A DNA stretch of 27,775 nt from Gammaproteobacteria bacterium RIFCSPHIGHO2_12_FULL_45_12 (lineage in GTDB: Bacteria > Pseudomonadota > Gammaproteobacteria > DSM-16500): contig MGYH01000046.1 of the NCBI GenBank assembly GCA_001801665.1, positions 6,081 through 33,855 on the forward strand, written 5' to 3'. The position numbers and the translations under genes are program-made. The notes beneath the pieces are model-generated. The model was not told the origin of the DNA and searched no databases. It saw nothing but the letters and a program-made list of their open reading frames with translations. Positions 15,288 to 23,682 of the stretch are shown one piece after another; within the stretch, counting starts at the first letter, position 1; each line of letters begins with the position of its first letter.

Positions 15288-15863
15288 ATGGCAAAACTTT
15301 ATTTCTATTATTCGACAATGAACGCTGGCAAAAGCACCATTTTGCTACAATCCGCCTACAACTACAAAGAGCGCGGCATGGACACACTCTTGTTCACGCC
15401 CGCTATCGACACGCGTTATGGCCAAGGCAACATCACCTCACGCATTGGCTTACAGAAAGAGGCCATCTCGTTCCACACGGATTTTAATTTATTTGACTAC
15501 ACGCAAGCACAAAAACAGCAAAACCCCAAACTGACCTGCCTTTTCATTGACGAGGCGCAATTTCTTACCAAACAACAAGTCAGGCAATTAACCGAGATTG
15601 TTGACACCTTAAACCTGCCGGTGCTCGCTTACGGATTACGCAATGATTTTTGCGGCGAAACCTTTGAGGGCAGCCTTTATTTATTAATTTGGGCTGACAA
15701 CCTGGTTGAAATCAAGACCATTTGTTTTTGCGGCAAAAAAGCCATCATGAACACACGCATTGACAAGCAAGGCCACGCCATTCGCGAAGGTAAAAACGTT
15801 CATATTGGCGGCAATGAAAGCTACATTGCCATGTGCCGCAAACACTTCTGGGAAGCCAAATAA
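15288..15863 (+). CDS. tdk: Thymidine kinase, type II
   Basis: A 191-residue enzyme that phosphorylates thymidine in the salvage pathway. It shows the P-loop YSTMNAGKST, the Mg-binding FIDEAQFL, the lid-region AYGLRNDFCGETFEGS and the zinc ligands TICFCGKKA plus MCRKHFWEA. The order and length are those of E. coli Tdk. An AAGGAG site precedes two overlapping ATGs (15284 and 15288); only 15288 is in frame. A hairpin terminator follows the stop directly. Confidence 0.96.
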   Translation: MAKLYFYYSTMNAGKSTILLQSAYNYKERGMDTLLFTPAIDTRYGQGNITSRIGLQKEAISFHTDFNLFDYTQAQKQQNPKLTCLFIDEAQFLTKQQVRQLTEIVDTLNLPVLAYGLRNDFCGETFEGSLYLLIWADNLVEIKTICFCGKKAIMNTRIDKQGHAIREGKNVHIGGNESYIAMCRKHFWEAK

Positions 15864-15885
15864 CAGGTGGCGATGCGTCACCTGT
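15863..15885 (+). terminator. Hairpin terminator after tdk
   Basis: ACAGGTGGCG-ATG-CGTCACCTGT is a 10-bp stem (one G-T pair) with a 3-base loop. It is followed by the pyrimidine-rich CTGCCTTTCCTTCTT. It sits between the convergent tdk and serA stops and may serve both, though the T-tract is on the tdk side. Confidence 0.6.
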
Positions 15886-15912
15886 CTGCCTTTCCTTCTT
15901 AATCCTCCATGC

Positions 15913-17088
15913 TCATTTCAGCCATTGCCGCGCTTGCAGCACACCCTGAATCGCCGTTAATTGTTTCAAGCCTCTCTCGTCAATTGCCGCATCCAGATCA
16001 ATCAACGTATAAGCAATATCACCACGAGACTTATTCACCAGACTCACAATATTCCTGCCCGCCTGACCCAACACATGCGACATTTGCGCGACCATATTAG
16101 GCACATTCTCATTCACAATGGCCACACGGGCCACGCCATCATTTTGTGGCACGTCCACATTCGGAAAATTGACGGAATGAGAAATGGCGCCCCGTTGCAA
16201 GTAATCACAAACCTGCTTCACAATCATCACCGCGCAATTTTCCTCGGCCTCTCTGGTCGATGCACCCAAATGCGGCAAGCAAATCACCCGCGGGTGGTTT
16301 TTTAACAAGGCGCAGGGAAAATCAGACACATAAGCGTATACCTTGCCTTCGTTTAAGGCGATTAATAGTGCCTGATTATCGACAATGCCATCGCGGGAAA
16401 AATTTAATAAGACAGCCCCTTTCTTCATACTTTGCAGACGCAAATGGTTCATCATGTGTTCCGTGTCAGCCACTAATGGCACATGCAAACTGACAAAATC
16501 TGCCTTTGCCAGCAACCCTTCCAACTGATGCGCCTGTTCCACGGCGGAAGATAACTCCCAGGCACGGTTCACTGAAATGGCAGGGTCATAACCAATGACC
16601 CGCATGCCTAAGTGCATGGCTGCGTTGGCGACCTTAACCCCCACACTGCCCAAACCGACCACCCCCAAGGTTTTACCCATTAATTCATATCCCGCAAATT
16701 GCTTTTTATGTAACTCGATCACGGCACTCATTGCCGCATCATCCGTTTCCGACAAATTTTTGACATATTGCCATGCCTGACAAATATGACGGCTGCAAAG
16801 CAGCATCCCTGCGATCACCAGTTCGCGCACTGCATTGGCATTGGCACCCGGCGTGTTCAACACCAAAATACCCCGCTTGGTCAAAGCCGCCACGGGAATA
16901 TTGTTCACACCCGCTCCCGCCCGACCAACCACCTTAACCGACTCAGGAAGCGTCATGGCATGCATGTCCTGTGAACGCACCAATATCCCCGCTGGTTGCA
17001 GCATCGTTGGCGCTACCTCAAAATGCTCCGCCGAAAACTGACTAAGACCGACAGGTGAAATGGCATTTAATACTTGAATTTTAAACAT
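15913..17088 (-). CDS. serA: D-3-phosphoglycerate dehydrogenase with ACT domain
   Basis: A 391-residue NAD-dependent enzyme for the first step of serine synthesis. It has the GRAGAGVNNIPVAA and NTPGANANAVREL segments, the Rossmann loop GVVGLGSVG (145-150), the catalytic Arg232 in NFSRDGIVDN, the catalytic His in LPHLGAST (about 273), then EAEENCAVMI and a C-terminal ACT domain (NMVAQMSHVLGQAGRNI) for serine feedback. In the place where the usual catalytic Glu lies (FPxE of many homologues) this protein reads DFPCALL. The acid may be absent or come from a neighbouring residue. It is divergent from the serB-like gene, forming a compact serine unit. Confidence 0.93.
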   Translation of the reverse strand: MFKIQVLNAISPVGLSQFSAEHFEVAPTMLQPAGILVRSQDMHAMTLPESVKVVGRAGAGVNNIPVAALTKRGILVLNTPGANANAVRELVIAGMLLCSRHICQAWQYVKNLSETDDAAMSAVIELHKKQFAGYELMGKTLGVVGLGSVGVKVANAAMHLGMRVIGYDPAISVNRAWELSSAVEQAHQLEGLLAKADFVSLHVPLVADTEHMMNHLRLQSMKKGAVLLNFSRDGIVDNQALLIALNEGKVYAYVSDFPCALLKNHPRVICLPHLGASTREAEENCAVMIVKQVCDYLQRGAISHSVNFPNVDVPQNDGVARVAIVNENVPNMVAQMSHVLGQAGRNIVSLVNKSRGDIAYTLIDLDAAIDERGLKQLTAIQGVLQARQWLK

Positions 17089-17197
17089 GGTCGCAAACTT
17101 CCTTTTGATATGAGGGTCACACTATTTCACCGCGTTTTCATTTACTCAGCCAATCATCCCCGCTAAACTTACCACACATTTCTTTCTGGCCTCTACC

Positions 17198-17935
17198 ATG
17201 ACCGTCACTGAACCGCTTGACACTCCTTTCTCAGCCATTGTCTTTGACTGCGACGGCACCTTAAGCACCATTGAGGGGATTGATGAATTAGCCAAGCACA
17301 ACCACACGGATGACACTGTTCAAGCACTCACACAAACCGCCATGGGCCACGCTGGTTTAACCGTCGACATTTACGAAAAACGTCTCAATCTGGTACGCCC
17401 CACCAAAGCGCAAGTCGAATCATTGGGGCAGCATTATCTGACACATCAAATACCCGATGCCAAAAAGGTCATTCACTTATTTCAACAACTCCAAAAAACC
17501 GTCTACATTATTTCAGCCGGACTTTATCCGGCGGTCACGCTTTTCGCTGATCATTTAGCCGTCCCACGCGCCAACGTTTTCGCAGTTGACATCCACTTTG
17601 ATGCTCACGGTCACTATCTTGATTTCGACCATGACACCCCGCTTACCGGTGGTCAGGGCAAACGCGCCATGGTGACCCAACTGATGGCCAAACATCACCA
17701 GGTACTCTATGTCGGTGACGGGTTAAACGACTATGCTGTTCATGATATAGTCACCCGCTTTGTCGGGTTTGGCGGTGCTTTTTATCGCGAAAATATCGCC
17801 TCTCTTTGTTCGTTTTACCTCAAAACACGCTCCATGGCAGCCCTTCTGCCACTCGCCTTGACGCCTCAAGAAATTGAAAATCTCTCACCTGAACAAACCG
17901 CTCTTTTTAAAGCCGGTCTACGGGTGACAGCGTGA
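17198..17935 (+). CDS. HAD-family phosphoserine phosphatase-like protein
   Basis: A 245-residue haloacid-dehalogenase hydrolase. Motif I is FDCDGTLSTIEGIDELA (residues 14-30) with both Asp residues and the SerB-like Glu. Motif II is in YIISAGLYPA. The Lys is in GGQGKRAMV. Motif IV is VGDGLNDYAV. This is the SerB arrangement, and divergence from serA supports phosphoserine as substrate, completing serine synthesis apart from SerC. It is longer at the C-terminus than typical SerB, ending in a helical tail LTPQEIENLSPEQ. No good ribosome binding site precedes ATG 17198, but MTVTEPLDTPFSAIVFDCDG is the only sensible start. Confidence 0.82.
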   Translation: MTVTEPLDTPFSAIVFDCDGTLSTIEGIDELAKHNHTDDTVQALTQTAMGHAGLTVDIYEKRLNLVRPTKAQVESLGQHYLTHQIPDAKKVIHLFQQLQKTVYIISAGLYPAVTLFADHLAVPRANVFAVDIHFDAHGHYLDFDHDTPLTGGQGKRAMVTQLMAKHHQVLYVGDGLNDYAVHDIVTRFVGFGGAFYRENIASLCSFYLKTRSMAALLPLALTPQEIENLSPEQTALFKAGLRVTA

Positions 17936-17999
17936 TTTTCCGTCGCATACGGCGGCTCCAATTAAGTGGTTAACAACTTAACCCATCGCTTTTCCAATA

Positions 18000-18016
18000 A
18001 TTTATGCAACAACGCC
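18000..18016. repeat. Isolated IS6-like end-repeat
   Basis: ATTTATGCAACAACGCC is identical to the right ends at 7293-7309 and 8426-8442. No left partner or duplication was found nearby, so this looks like a remnant of the same short-element family. The rest of 17936-18063 shows only a CATCCT/AGGATG hairpin near 18050, a possible weak terminator for the minus-strand recJ unit. Confidence 0.55.
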
Positions 18017-18063
18017 CCTTGCAATTTATCAAGACCAGCAAAATGACATCCTGCCCAGGATGC

Positions 18064-18192
18064 CTAATAAAAATAACGAAATGCAGCTCGAAAATGTGAA
18101 TAAGTGAGCGGTAGCAATGCTTCCTTGCTAACGTTATTAATATCATTCTTTTTTACCAACGCTGCCTTCCATGCGCCAAATAATCCAAACAT
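18064..18192 (-). CDS. 42-residue small protein downstream of recJ
   Basis: A short frame with an unusually strong start: GGAGGTG lies 5 bp before ATG 18192, 22 bp after the recJ stop. It encodes MFGLFGAWKAALVKKNDINN and continues to ...FRAAFRYFY. The N-terminus is amphipathic and the C-terminus aromatic and basic. I do not recognise a family. The near-perfect ribosome site and position suggest a real small gene co-transcribed with recJ; lack of a known relative keeps confidence moderate. Confidence 0.5.
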   Translation of the reverse strand: MFGLFGAWKAALVKKNDINNVSKEALLPLTYSHFRAAFRYFY

Positions 18193-18213
18193 CTTTCACC
18201 TCCAAAACCCTTA

Positions 18214-19947
18214 TTAACTTTTTAACTGCCCTTCCAAATGATCCACGATCAGTTGTACCGAGCGCCTTCCCTTATATTCATTGACATCCAGACGGTAAAC
18301 GGCTTGAACCGAGGCAACGCGATGGTTGGGCCAGCTTTCCGTATCCACAAAAAATGCCATCGCCTCAATGACTTTCCCATTTTTGGAGAGACGTAATTTT
18401 AAATGTTTATCCCCAACAATGCGTTGCTCCAAAATGGCAAATTGGCCGTCAAAAACGGGCTCAGGAAACGCCTGGCCCCAAGGGCCTGCTTCGCGTAACA
18501 GCGTTGCCAATTCCAAATTAATATCCTCGTCTGTCAACTCGCCATCGCTCAACCAGGCATGTTGCAACTGCTCCTCCGTGAGCTCTGCCGCAACCACCGC
18601 CTCAAACGCTTTCATGAACGTCTCTAATGCCTGACGTTGTATCGTTAAACCCGCCGCCATGGCATGACCGCCAAATTTATCTATTAACCTTGGGTGCCTC
18701 GCATCAACCAAAGCCAGCGCATCTCTCAAATGAAAGCCGGCAATCGAACGCCCTGACCCTTTCAACTGCTCATCCTGACCCGGCGCAAACACAATCACCG
18801 GCCGATGAAAGCGGTCTTTTATCCTAGATGCTAAAATACCAATCACCCCTTGATGCCACTGACGATCATAGAGACACAAACCCCGCGGCAACGCCTCCTC
18901 TGTCAACTCCAGCTTTTTCAGGGCAGCCAATGCCTGAGACTGCATGCCTTGCTCAATGCTTTTACGCTCCTGATTCAACTGATTCAGTTGAGCGGCAAGG
19001 TGACGCGCGCGCATGCTGTCATCTGTTAACAAACAGGCAATACCCAATGACATATCATCCAGCCGTCCCGCCGCGTTTAAACGCGCCGCGACCGCAAACC
19101 CTAAATCCGAAGCAACCGCTTCACGGAAATCGCGATTGGCCACTTCAAGCAAAGCAATAATGGCCGGAATACACTGTCCCGCCCGAATGCGCTGCAACCC
19201 ATGCCGCACCAAAATTCGATTATTATGATCAAGGGGTACCAAATCCGCCACCGTGCCAAGCGCAACCAGATCCAGTAACGCTGACATATTGGGAACCGGT
19301 AAACCACGCTGCTCAAACCACCCTGTTTCAACCAGATGCCGTCGTAATGCCAGCATCACATAAAAAATCACCCCCACCCCCGCCAGATTTTTGCAAGGAA
19401 ATGTATCCCCCGCCTGATTCGGATTCACAATGGCATCGGCAGGGGGCAAGGTCGCGGCTGGCAAGTGATGATCGGTAATAATCACGCAAATGCCTAAGGC
19501 TTTGGCCGCCTCAACACCTGCGTGATTCGCAATACCATTATCCACCGTCACAATCACCTGAGGCGCTAAGACGCAGGCGGCCTGCACCAGTTCAGGCGTT
19601 AAACCATAGCCATATTCAAACCGATTCGGCACTAAAAACTGCACCTGTTCCGCGCCAAAACTTTTTAAGGCCCGCACGGCCAGCGCCGAACTGGTTGCAC
19701 CATCCGCATCAAAATCCCCGACAATCAAAATACGTTGCTGATGAGTGAGCGCCGCCGCAAGCAATGACACGGCCTTGTCAATGCCCATCAAGGATTGATA
19801 TGGCAGCAGCCGCTTTAAGGATTGTTCAAGCTGATCAGCACTCGCCACCTTTCTCGCCGCATAAACGCGGCGCAACACCGGGTGCATGTCCCCTAACGAA
19901 GCCGCGCTTTCCGCCGAAAAGGTTCTTCTAACAATTTTCTTATGCAT
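18214..19947 (-). CDS. recJ: Single-stranded-DNA-specific exonuclease RecJ
   Basis: RecJ degrades single-stranded DNA 5' to 3' in recombination and mismatch repair. From ATG 19947 (MHKKIVRRTF) the protein has 577 residues, the same as E. coli RecJ. The DHH-domain motifs are all present: LIVGDFDADGATSSALAVRA, TVDNGIANHAG, IITDHHLPA, and VGVIFYVMLALR with NLAGVG. The DHHA1 motif GGHAMAAGLTI and the oligonucleotide-binding C-terminal domain follow. A longer frame to 20001 overlaps the upstream small gene by over 60 bp and is rejected; ATG 19947 overlaps that gene's stop by only 8 bp. Confidence 0.95.
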   Translation of the reverse strand: MHKKIVRRTFSAESAASLGDMHPVLRRVYAARKVASADQLEQSLKRLLPYQSLMGIDKAVSLLAAALTHQQRILIVGDFDADGATSSALAVRALKSFGAEQVQFLVPNRFEYGYGLTPELVQAACVLAPQVIVTVDNGIANHAGVEAAKALGICVIITDHHLPAATLPPADAIVNPNQAGDTFPCKNLAGVGVIFYVMLALRRHLVETGWFEQRGLPVPNMSALLDLVALGTVADLVPLDHNNRILVRHGLQRIRAGQCIPAIIALLEVANRDFREAVASDLGFAVAARLNAAGRLDDMSLGIACLLTDDSMRARHLAAQLNQLNQERKSIEQGMQSQALAALKKLELTEEALPRGLCLYDRQWHQGVIGILASRIKDRFHRPVIVFAPGQDEQLKGSGRSIAGFHLRDALALVDARHPRLIDKFGGHAMAAGLTIQRQALETFMKAFEAVVAAELTEEQLQHAWLSDGELTDEDINLELATLLREAGPWGQAFPEPVFDGQFAILEQRIVGDKHLKLRLSKNGKVIEAMAFFVDTESWPNHRVASVQAVYRLDVNEYKGRRSVQLIVDHLEGQLKS

Positions 19948-20188
19948 GCGATTTACAAATTTTCCGGTTATAAGATTCAACCGCTCGCACACTAAAGGCA
20001 CAAGCTGTGAACCAGATCAACAACACCAAAAACCCAAATCGGCCAAAAAACAGGACCAGTGCCAGCAGGGTCAACACTAAACCACCCCAAAAGGAGGCAT
20101 ATAACAGCCCAATTGGGCCAAGTAATACACTAAAAATCAACGCGATGGCGACACTTTTGAAAGGAAGATCTAACTGTTTTCCCTGCAC
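19940..20188 (-). CDS. Small membrane protein upstream of recJ
   Basis: An 82-residue protein with two or three hydrophobic spans (AIALIFSVLLGPIGLLYASF, LVLTLLALVLFF, FLVLLIWFTACAF) and short charged ends. It begins with GTG 20188, six bases after a perfect AGGAGG, so the start is well supported. Its stop overlaps the recJ start, implying coupled expression. The family is not recognised; the GPIGLLYASFWGG stretch resembles small proteins of the TM2/YqaE-like kind but this is weak. Confidence 0.7.
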   Translation of the reverse strand: MQGKQLDLPFKSVAIALIFSVLLGPIGLLYASFWGGLVLTLLALVLFFGRFGFLVLLIWFTACAFSVRAVESYNRKICKSHA

Positions 20189-20230
20189 CGCTCACCTCCT
20201 GACTATCTGATTTTTAACTGACTGGAAGGG

Positions 20231-20376
20231 TAGCCATTCCCGCTAAAGAACGCGGGAAGGCTTCCTTGTTTCTATGCTGCGCAAAAGCCACGCTTTTGCT
20301 TGCACCAAAAGGGGGAGAACTGCGATCTCTCCCCCTTTGGAATCCCCCATCGCGACATGTTCAGCGGGAATCGCTG
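20231..20376. mobile_element. 146-bp TIR element, copy 2
   Basis: This is nearly identical to the copy at 13022-13165, with ends TAGCCATTCCCGCT and GCGGGAATCGCTG. The flanks CTGGAAGGG (20222-20230) and CTGGAAGGT (20377-20385) match at 8 of 9 bases, again a 9-bp target duplication. It carries two extra bases in the TCTCTCCCCC segment. It lies between the divergent recJ-unit and Mth938-like genes and may affect either promoter. Confidence 0.85.
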
Positions 20377-20439
20377 CTGGAAGGTTATCTTATGCCAGCC
20401 TTTTTTGCTACCATAGCCGCCTACCGTAAGGAAAAACGC

Positions 20440-20814
20440 ATGGCCACCTTAACACTTGATGAGAATCAGGCAACATACCAAATACGCGGGTTTAAGCAAG
20501 GCATGATCCGAATAAATGACACAACATACCTTGAAAGCGTCATTGTGAGTGCCAACACCCTGATTACCCACTGGCCGCCTCAACACATCCAGAGGCTCAC
20601 CGTGAGCGATCTTGCTATCGTGAGCACGCTTCAGCCCGACATTCTCTTGATAGGCACAGGGAGCGAACCCGTTTTTCTCGACGCCCACCTTTACGCGAGC
20701 CTAATCGATCAGGGTATTGGGGTTGAAGTCATGAACACCAGTGCTGCCTGCCGCACATTTAATGCCTTAAGTGCCGAAAACAGAAATGTCGTGGCTGCGC
20801 TTATTCTAAGTTAG
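20440..20814 (+). CDS. Mth938-like (DUF498) domain protein
   Basis: A 124-residue protein of the Mth938/NDUFAF3-like fold. It shows the family's YQIRGFKQGMIRINDTTYLESVIV opening region, then HWPPQ, PDILLIGTGSEPVFLD, the GIGVEVMNTSAACRTFN motif and NVVAALI at the end. The bacterial function is unknown; the human relative assists complex I assembly. ATG 20440 follows TAAGGA by 7 bp. The frame is open further upstream into the mobile repeat, but that part is not family sequence. Its last 14 bases overlap the convergent CorB-like gene. Confidence 0.88.
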   Translation: MATLTLDENQATYQIRGFKQGMIRINDTTYLESVIVSANTLITHWPPQHIQRLTVSDLAIVSTLQPDILLIGTGSEPVFLDAHLYASLIDQGIGVEVMNTSAACRTFNALSAENRNVVAALILS

Positions 20815-22075
20815 CCCGGATACAAGGTGCAATACGCGCCCATTTCACCCGATTGGCTTTTACCTGAAGAATTTCAATGGGATGCCCTGCAATTAACACA
20901 CAGATTCCCGCATGCGGTAACATTTCAAGGTATTCCACAATCAACCCATTAATGGTCTTTGGTCCCTGCAATGGCAACTCCCAACCACTGCTGCGATTAA
21001 ATTCCCGCACCGTAATCGCCCCATCCACCGCAAAACTTCCGTCAAGATGCGGCTTAATACGCTGCTTACTGAGCGCAACGCCCGCCGAAAAGTCACCCAC
21101 AATCTCTTCCAGAATATCGTTCAAGGTTAATAACCCTTGAATTTCACCATACTCATCGACAATAAACGCCACTTTTTCCTGGCTTTGCTGAAAATAATCC
21201 ATCTGAATGTTTAACGTCGTCCCTTGAGGTACAAAATAAGGCTCCCTCAGGCATTGGCGTAACTGCTCTTTATCCATGTGCGGCTGGGTTAACATGCGTT
21301 TCAGCATGGCATGCAGGGGCAGCACACCCACCATCTGATTGACATTTTCATGATAAAACGCCACCCAATCCTGGCTGGATGCATTGATGCCAGCAATAAT
21401 GGCCTCCCAGGGCAGATCAATATCCACTCCCACAATCTCGTGCCTTGGCACCATCACATCATCTACTGTCATTTTATTCAGGTCTAAAATGGTCAATAAC
21501 ATGTGTTGATATTCACGCGACATCTTTCCTGTCGTGTCATACACAATACTGCGCAGTTCCTCCCGCGACAAAGGTTCAGCGGCATAATCTCCCACTCGTA
21601 TGTGTAAACTACGCAACAACCCATTTCCAATCGCATTCACCAGCCAAACCAGCGGGTAGAGTATTTTTAATATAACAATGATAGGATAAACGACTAAACG
21701 TGCTACTTTATCAGGATAGATTGCCGCGAAAGTTTTTGGCACAATCTCAGCAAAGATTAAAACCAGCAACGACAACAATATGACTGAGAGCAAGGCTCCC
21801 TTGTCTCCCAAAAAATGATATGCCAGTAGCGTGGCCAACGACGAAGCAAGCATATTGGCGAAGGTATTGCCAATTAAAATAGCACCCAGCACACGGTCAG
21901 GGCGCTTAAGTAACTGAAGCAATCGCAGCGCATAACGCTTCTTGAGATGCGCCTTGTGACGCAAACGATAACGGTTAACTGCCATCAACCCCGTTTCGGC
22001 ACAAGAAAAAAAGGAGGAGAGCATAATTAACACAATTAAAATGAAACTGAATATCATCAGCTGGAAATGACTCAA
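20801..22075 (-). CDS. CNNM/CorB-HlyC family membrane protein (YfjD-like)
   Basis: A 424-residue protein. An N-terminal DUF21 membrane domain (SSFFSCAETGLMAVNRYRL, LIGNTFANMLASSLATLLA, EIVPKTFAAIYPDKVA) is followed by a CBS pair (VDDVMVPRHEIVGVD, VGVLPLHAML, VAFIVDEYGEIQGLLTLNDILEEIVGD) and a C-terminal CorC/HlyC domain. The family links to magnesium and cobalt transport or resistance. E. coli YfjD (CorB) also lies near ffh, so the context agrees. It overlaps the Mth938-like gene tail to tail. Confidence 0.92.
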   Translation of the reverse strand: MSHFQLMIFSFILIVLIMLSSFFSCAETGLMAVNRYRLRHKAHLKKRYALRLLQLLKRPDRVLGAILIGNTFANMLASSLATLLAYHFLGDKGALLSVILLSLLVLIFAEIVPKTFAAIYPDKVARLVVYPIIVILKILYPLVWLVNAIGNGLLRSLHIRVGDYAAEPLSREELRSIVYDTTGKMSREYQHMLLTILDLNKMTVDDVMVPRHEIVGVDIDLPWEAIIAGINASSQDWVAFYHENVNQMVGVLPLHAMLKRMLTQPHMDKEQLRQCLREPYFVPQGTTLNIQMDYFQQSQEKVAFIVDEYGEIQGLLTLNDILEEIVGDFSAGVALSKQRIKPHLDGSFAVDGAITVREFNRSSGWELPLQGPKTINGLIVEYLEMLPHAGICVLIAGHPIEILQVKANRVKWARIAPCIRANLE

Positions 22076-22193
22076 GTTAATCCCTTAAGCAAAGATAATG
22101 CGAAAACTCTTTTCTAGCGTCTAACCAATCACTCTGTCAAGCAAATATCGGGTATCAGGCAAGATCAAACAAATAACAGGAGAGACTAAACAC

Positions 22194-23576
22194 ATGCGAC
22201 CACGCACAACCCACCCATCACAGACCGCCTTGCTAGCCGAAGCAAAACGCCAACGAAAAATACGTTTGCGTACTAGGCTGGTCAAAACCCTCTACTTTAT
22301 CCCCCTTGTTAATGCCTTAAGTGCCGCCAGTCAATCCATGCTGGGTGCCCGCTCAATTGGCTGGCAACGAAGATCCATTATCATGGTCGCGTTACTCTCA
22401 TTCACTTCTGAGCTGGGGCTTGGCCATGGGTTCACTTTTGACGGCATGCGTGACTTGCTCGCACTGGCCCAAACCGGACGCTTGCCGCCAGACAGTTTGC
22501 CCTTATCCCAACGCAAACGCTTTATCAACCTGATCGCAAGCGCGCTCATTGCGGGCTATGCTGCTTTTTCAAATACCATCTTGACGTATGAGTTTGCCAA
22601 AGAGCTGCCTCTCGACCTTGAGCTTGACATCCGTCCCACACAACCTTTATTCATTGCCTTTTGTATCACGCTAGCTTGCACACAAGGATTAGGAGACATT
22701 TTCAGTGAAGGCATCTCCACTTACAAAGCCATCAGTGAATTTCTATCCACCCAGAACGTGGCTTACACAAACACGCCCAGCAAATGGGTTAGCAATCTTG
22801 TCGGCTCCATGTTAGGCGCACTGCATGGATTAGGTGACACCATTGGCGGCATTTATATTATTGACACCTTGCAACCCGGCAACCAGTCTCAAGTCATTGC
22901 CCTTTCTTCTTTAAGCCTGTTAAATGGGTTATCCGATTACACGCAAAATGGGCGTGACATTCGTGATGCCATCAATCAAATGTTTGCTTATCTCATTGAC
23001 CTCAAAAACAACGCTCGTTTACCACCCGCCGAACCTGTCATTGCCTTTACCCTCTGCAGCATCGCCTCCATTATCGTCGCTGCCGCCTGGCGAGGTTTAA
23101 TGAGTTTAATGATATACGATGCCCTAGTTCGCTTCGATATGGATTCATCCACGCATCCCAACCCGCTTGTTGAAGCAAGCAGCATCGGCATGGCCATTAG
23201 CCAATATGTCATCACCTTAAACAAACTGTTTCCCGCCATCTTGAGTTTAACCCAATACGGCACGAGAGGCATGCTGGCAATGAAGCGCAGAATCCATGAC
23301 TGTCTTAACCCGCCCATTTTACCTGACACCGTTCCCCTGCTCGCCCTGGAGCAGGAGGACACTGACGATGAACTGAATGAAACAATGATACCAGCCAACC
23401 CAAACCCTTACGCCGTTAACATTGTTAATGCGGCCTTTTGGGATGACGACCCCCTTCCCCTCGCTGCACCACCCCTTGCACCCGCTTCAAATCCCAACCG
23501 TTTTTTTAATCGCGCGCAAACCGCACTGGTTGCACAACCGCCTCGCCTCTCACGCACTCGCTGCTCCATTTTATAA
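22194..23576 (+). CDS. Multi-pass membrane protein with C-terminal CaaX box, function unknown
   Basis: A 460-residue protein I do not recognise. It has a basic N-terminus (EAKRQRKIRLRTRLVK), then about six or seven hydrophobic stretches to residue 380, with Gly-rich segments such as GSMLGALHGLGDTIGGIYII. An acidic stretch (EQEDTDDELNE) and a Pro/Ala-rich soluble tail of about 80 residues follow. The last ten residues are RLSRTRCSIL: CSIL is a CaaX box with Leu at the end (geranylgeranyl type), preceded by basic residues as in prenylated eukaryotic proteins. Several Legionella effectors are prenylated by the host in this way. AGGAGA lies 10 bp before ATG 22194. No neighbouring gene suggests a bacterial pathway. 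Effector status is inference. Confidence 0.7.
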   Translation: MRPRTTHPSQTALLAEAKRQRKIRLRTRLVKTLYFIPLVNALSAASQSMLGARSIGWQRRSIIMVALLSFTSELGLGHGFTFDGMRDLLALAQTGRLPPDSLPLSQRKRFINLIASALIAGYAAFSNTILTYEFAKELPLDLELDIRPTQPLFIAFCITLACTQGLGDIFSEGISTYKAISEFLSTQNVAYTNTPSKWVSNLVGSMLGALHGLGDTIGGIYIIDTLQPGNQSQVIALSSLSLLNGLSDYTQNGRDIRDAINQMFAYLIDLKNNARLPPAEPVIAFTLCSIASIIVAAAWRGLMSLMIYDALVRFDMDSSTHPNPLVEASSIGMAISQYVITLNKLFPAILSLTQYGTRGMLAMKRRIHDCLNPPILPDTVPLLALEQEDTDDELNETMIPANPNPYAVNIVNAAFWDDDPLPLAAPPLAPASNPNRFFNRAQTALVAQPPRLSRTRCSIL

Positions 23577-23682
23577 CGCATCTTGGCATGTAAAGGCCTG
23601 TGTTTTGTTGCGCTTAAGATGACAAGCTTGATTTTTTAGGTATACTTCAAACTCATTACTCTCTTCATCTGGTTGGAAAAAT

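Noticed and set aside
20266..20439. N-terminal extension of the Mth938-like protein
   Set aside because: This part is the translated mobile element and spacer; ATG 20440 has a ribosome site and matches the family start.
22076..22190. PmrA-like box upstream of the CaaX protein (GTTAAT and CTTAAG near 22076-22089)
   Set aside because: The half-sites are 8 bp apart rather than 11 and match poorly.
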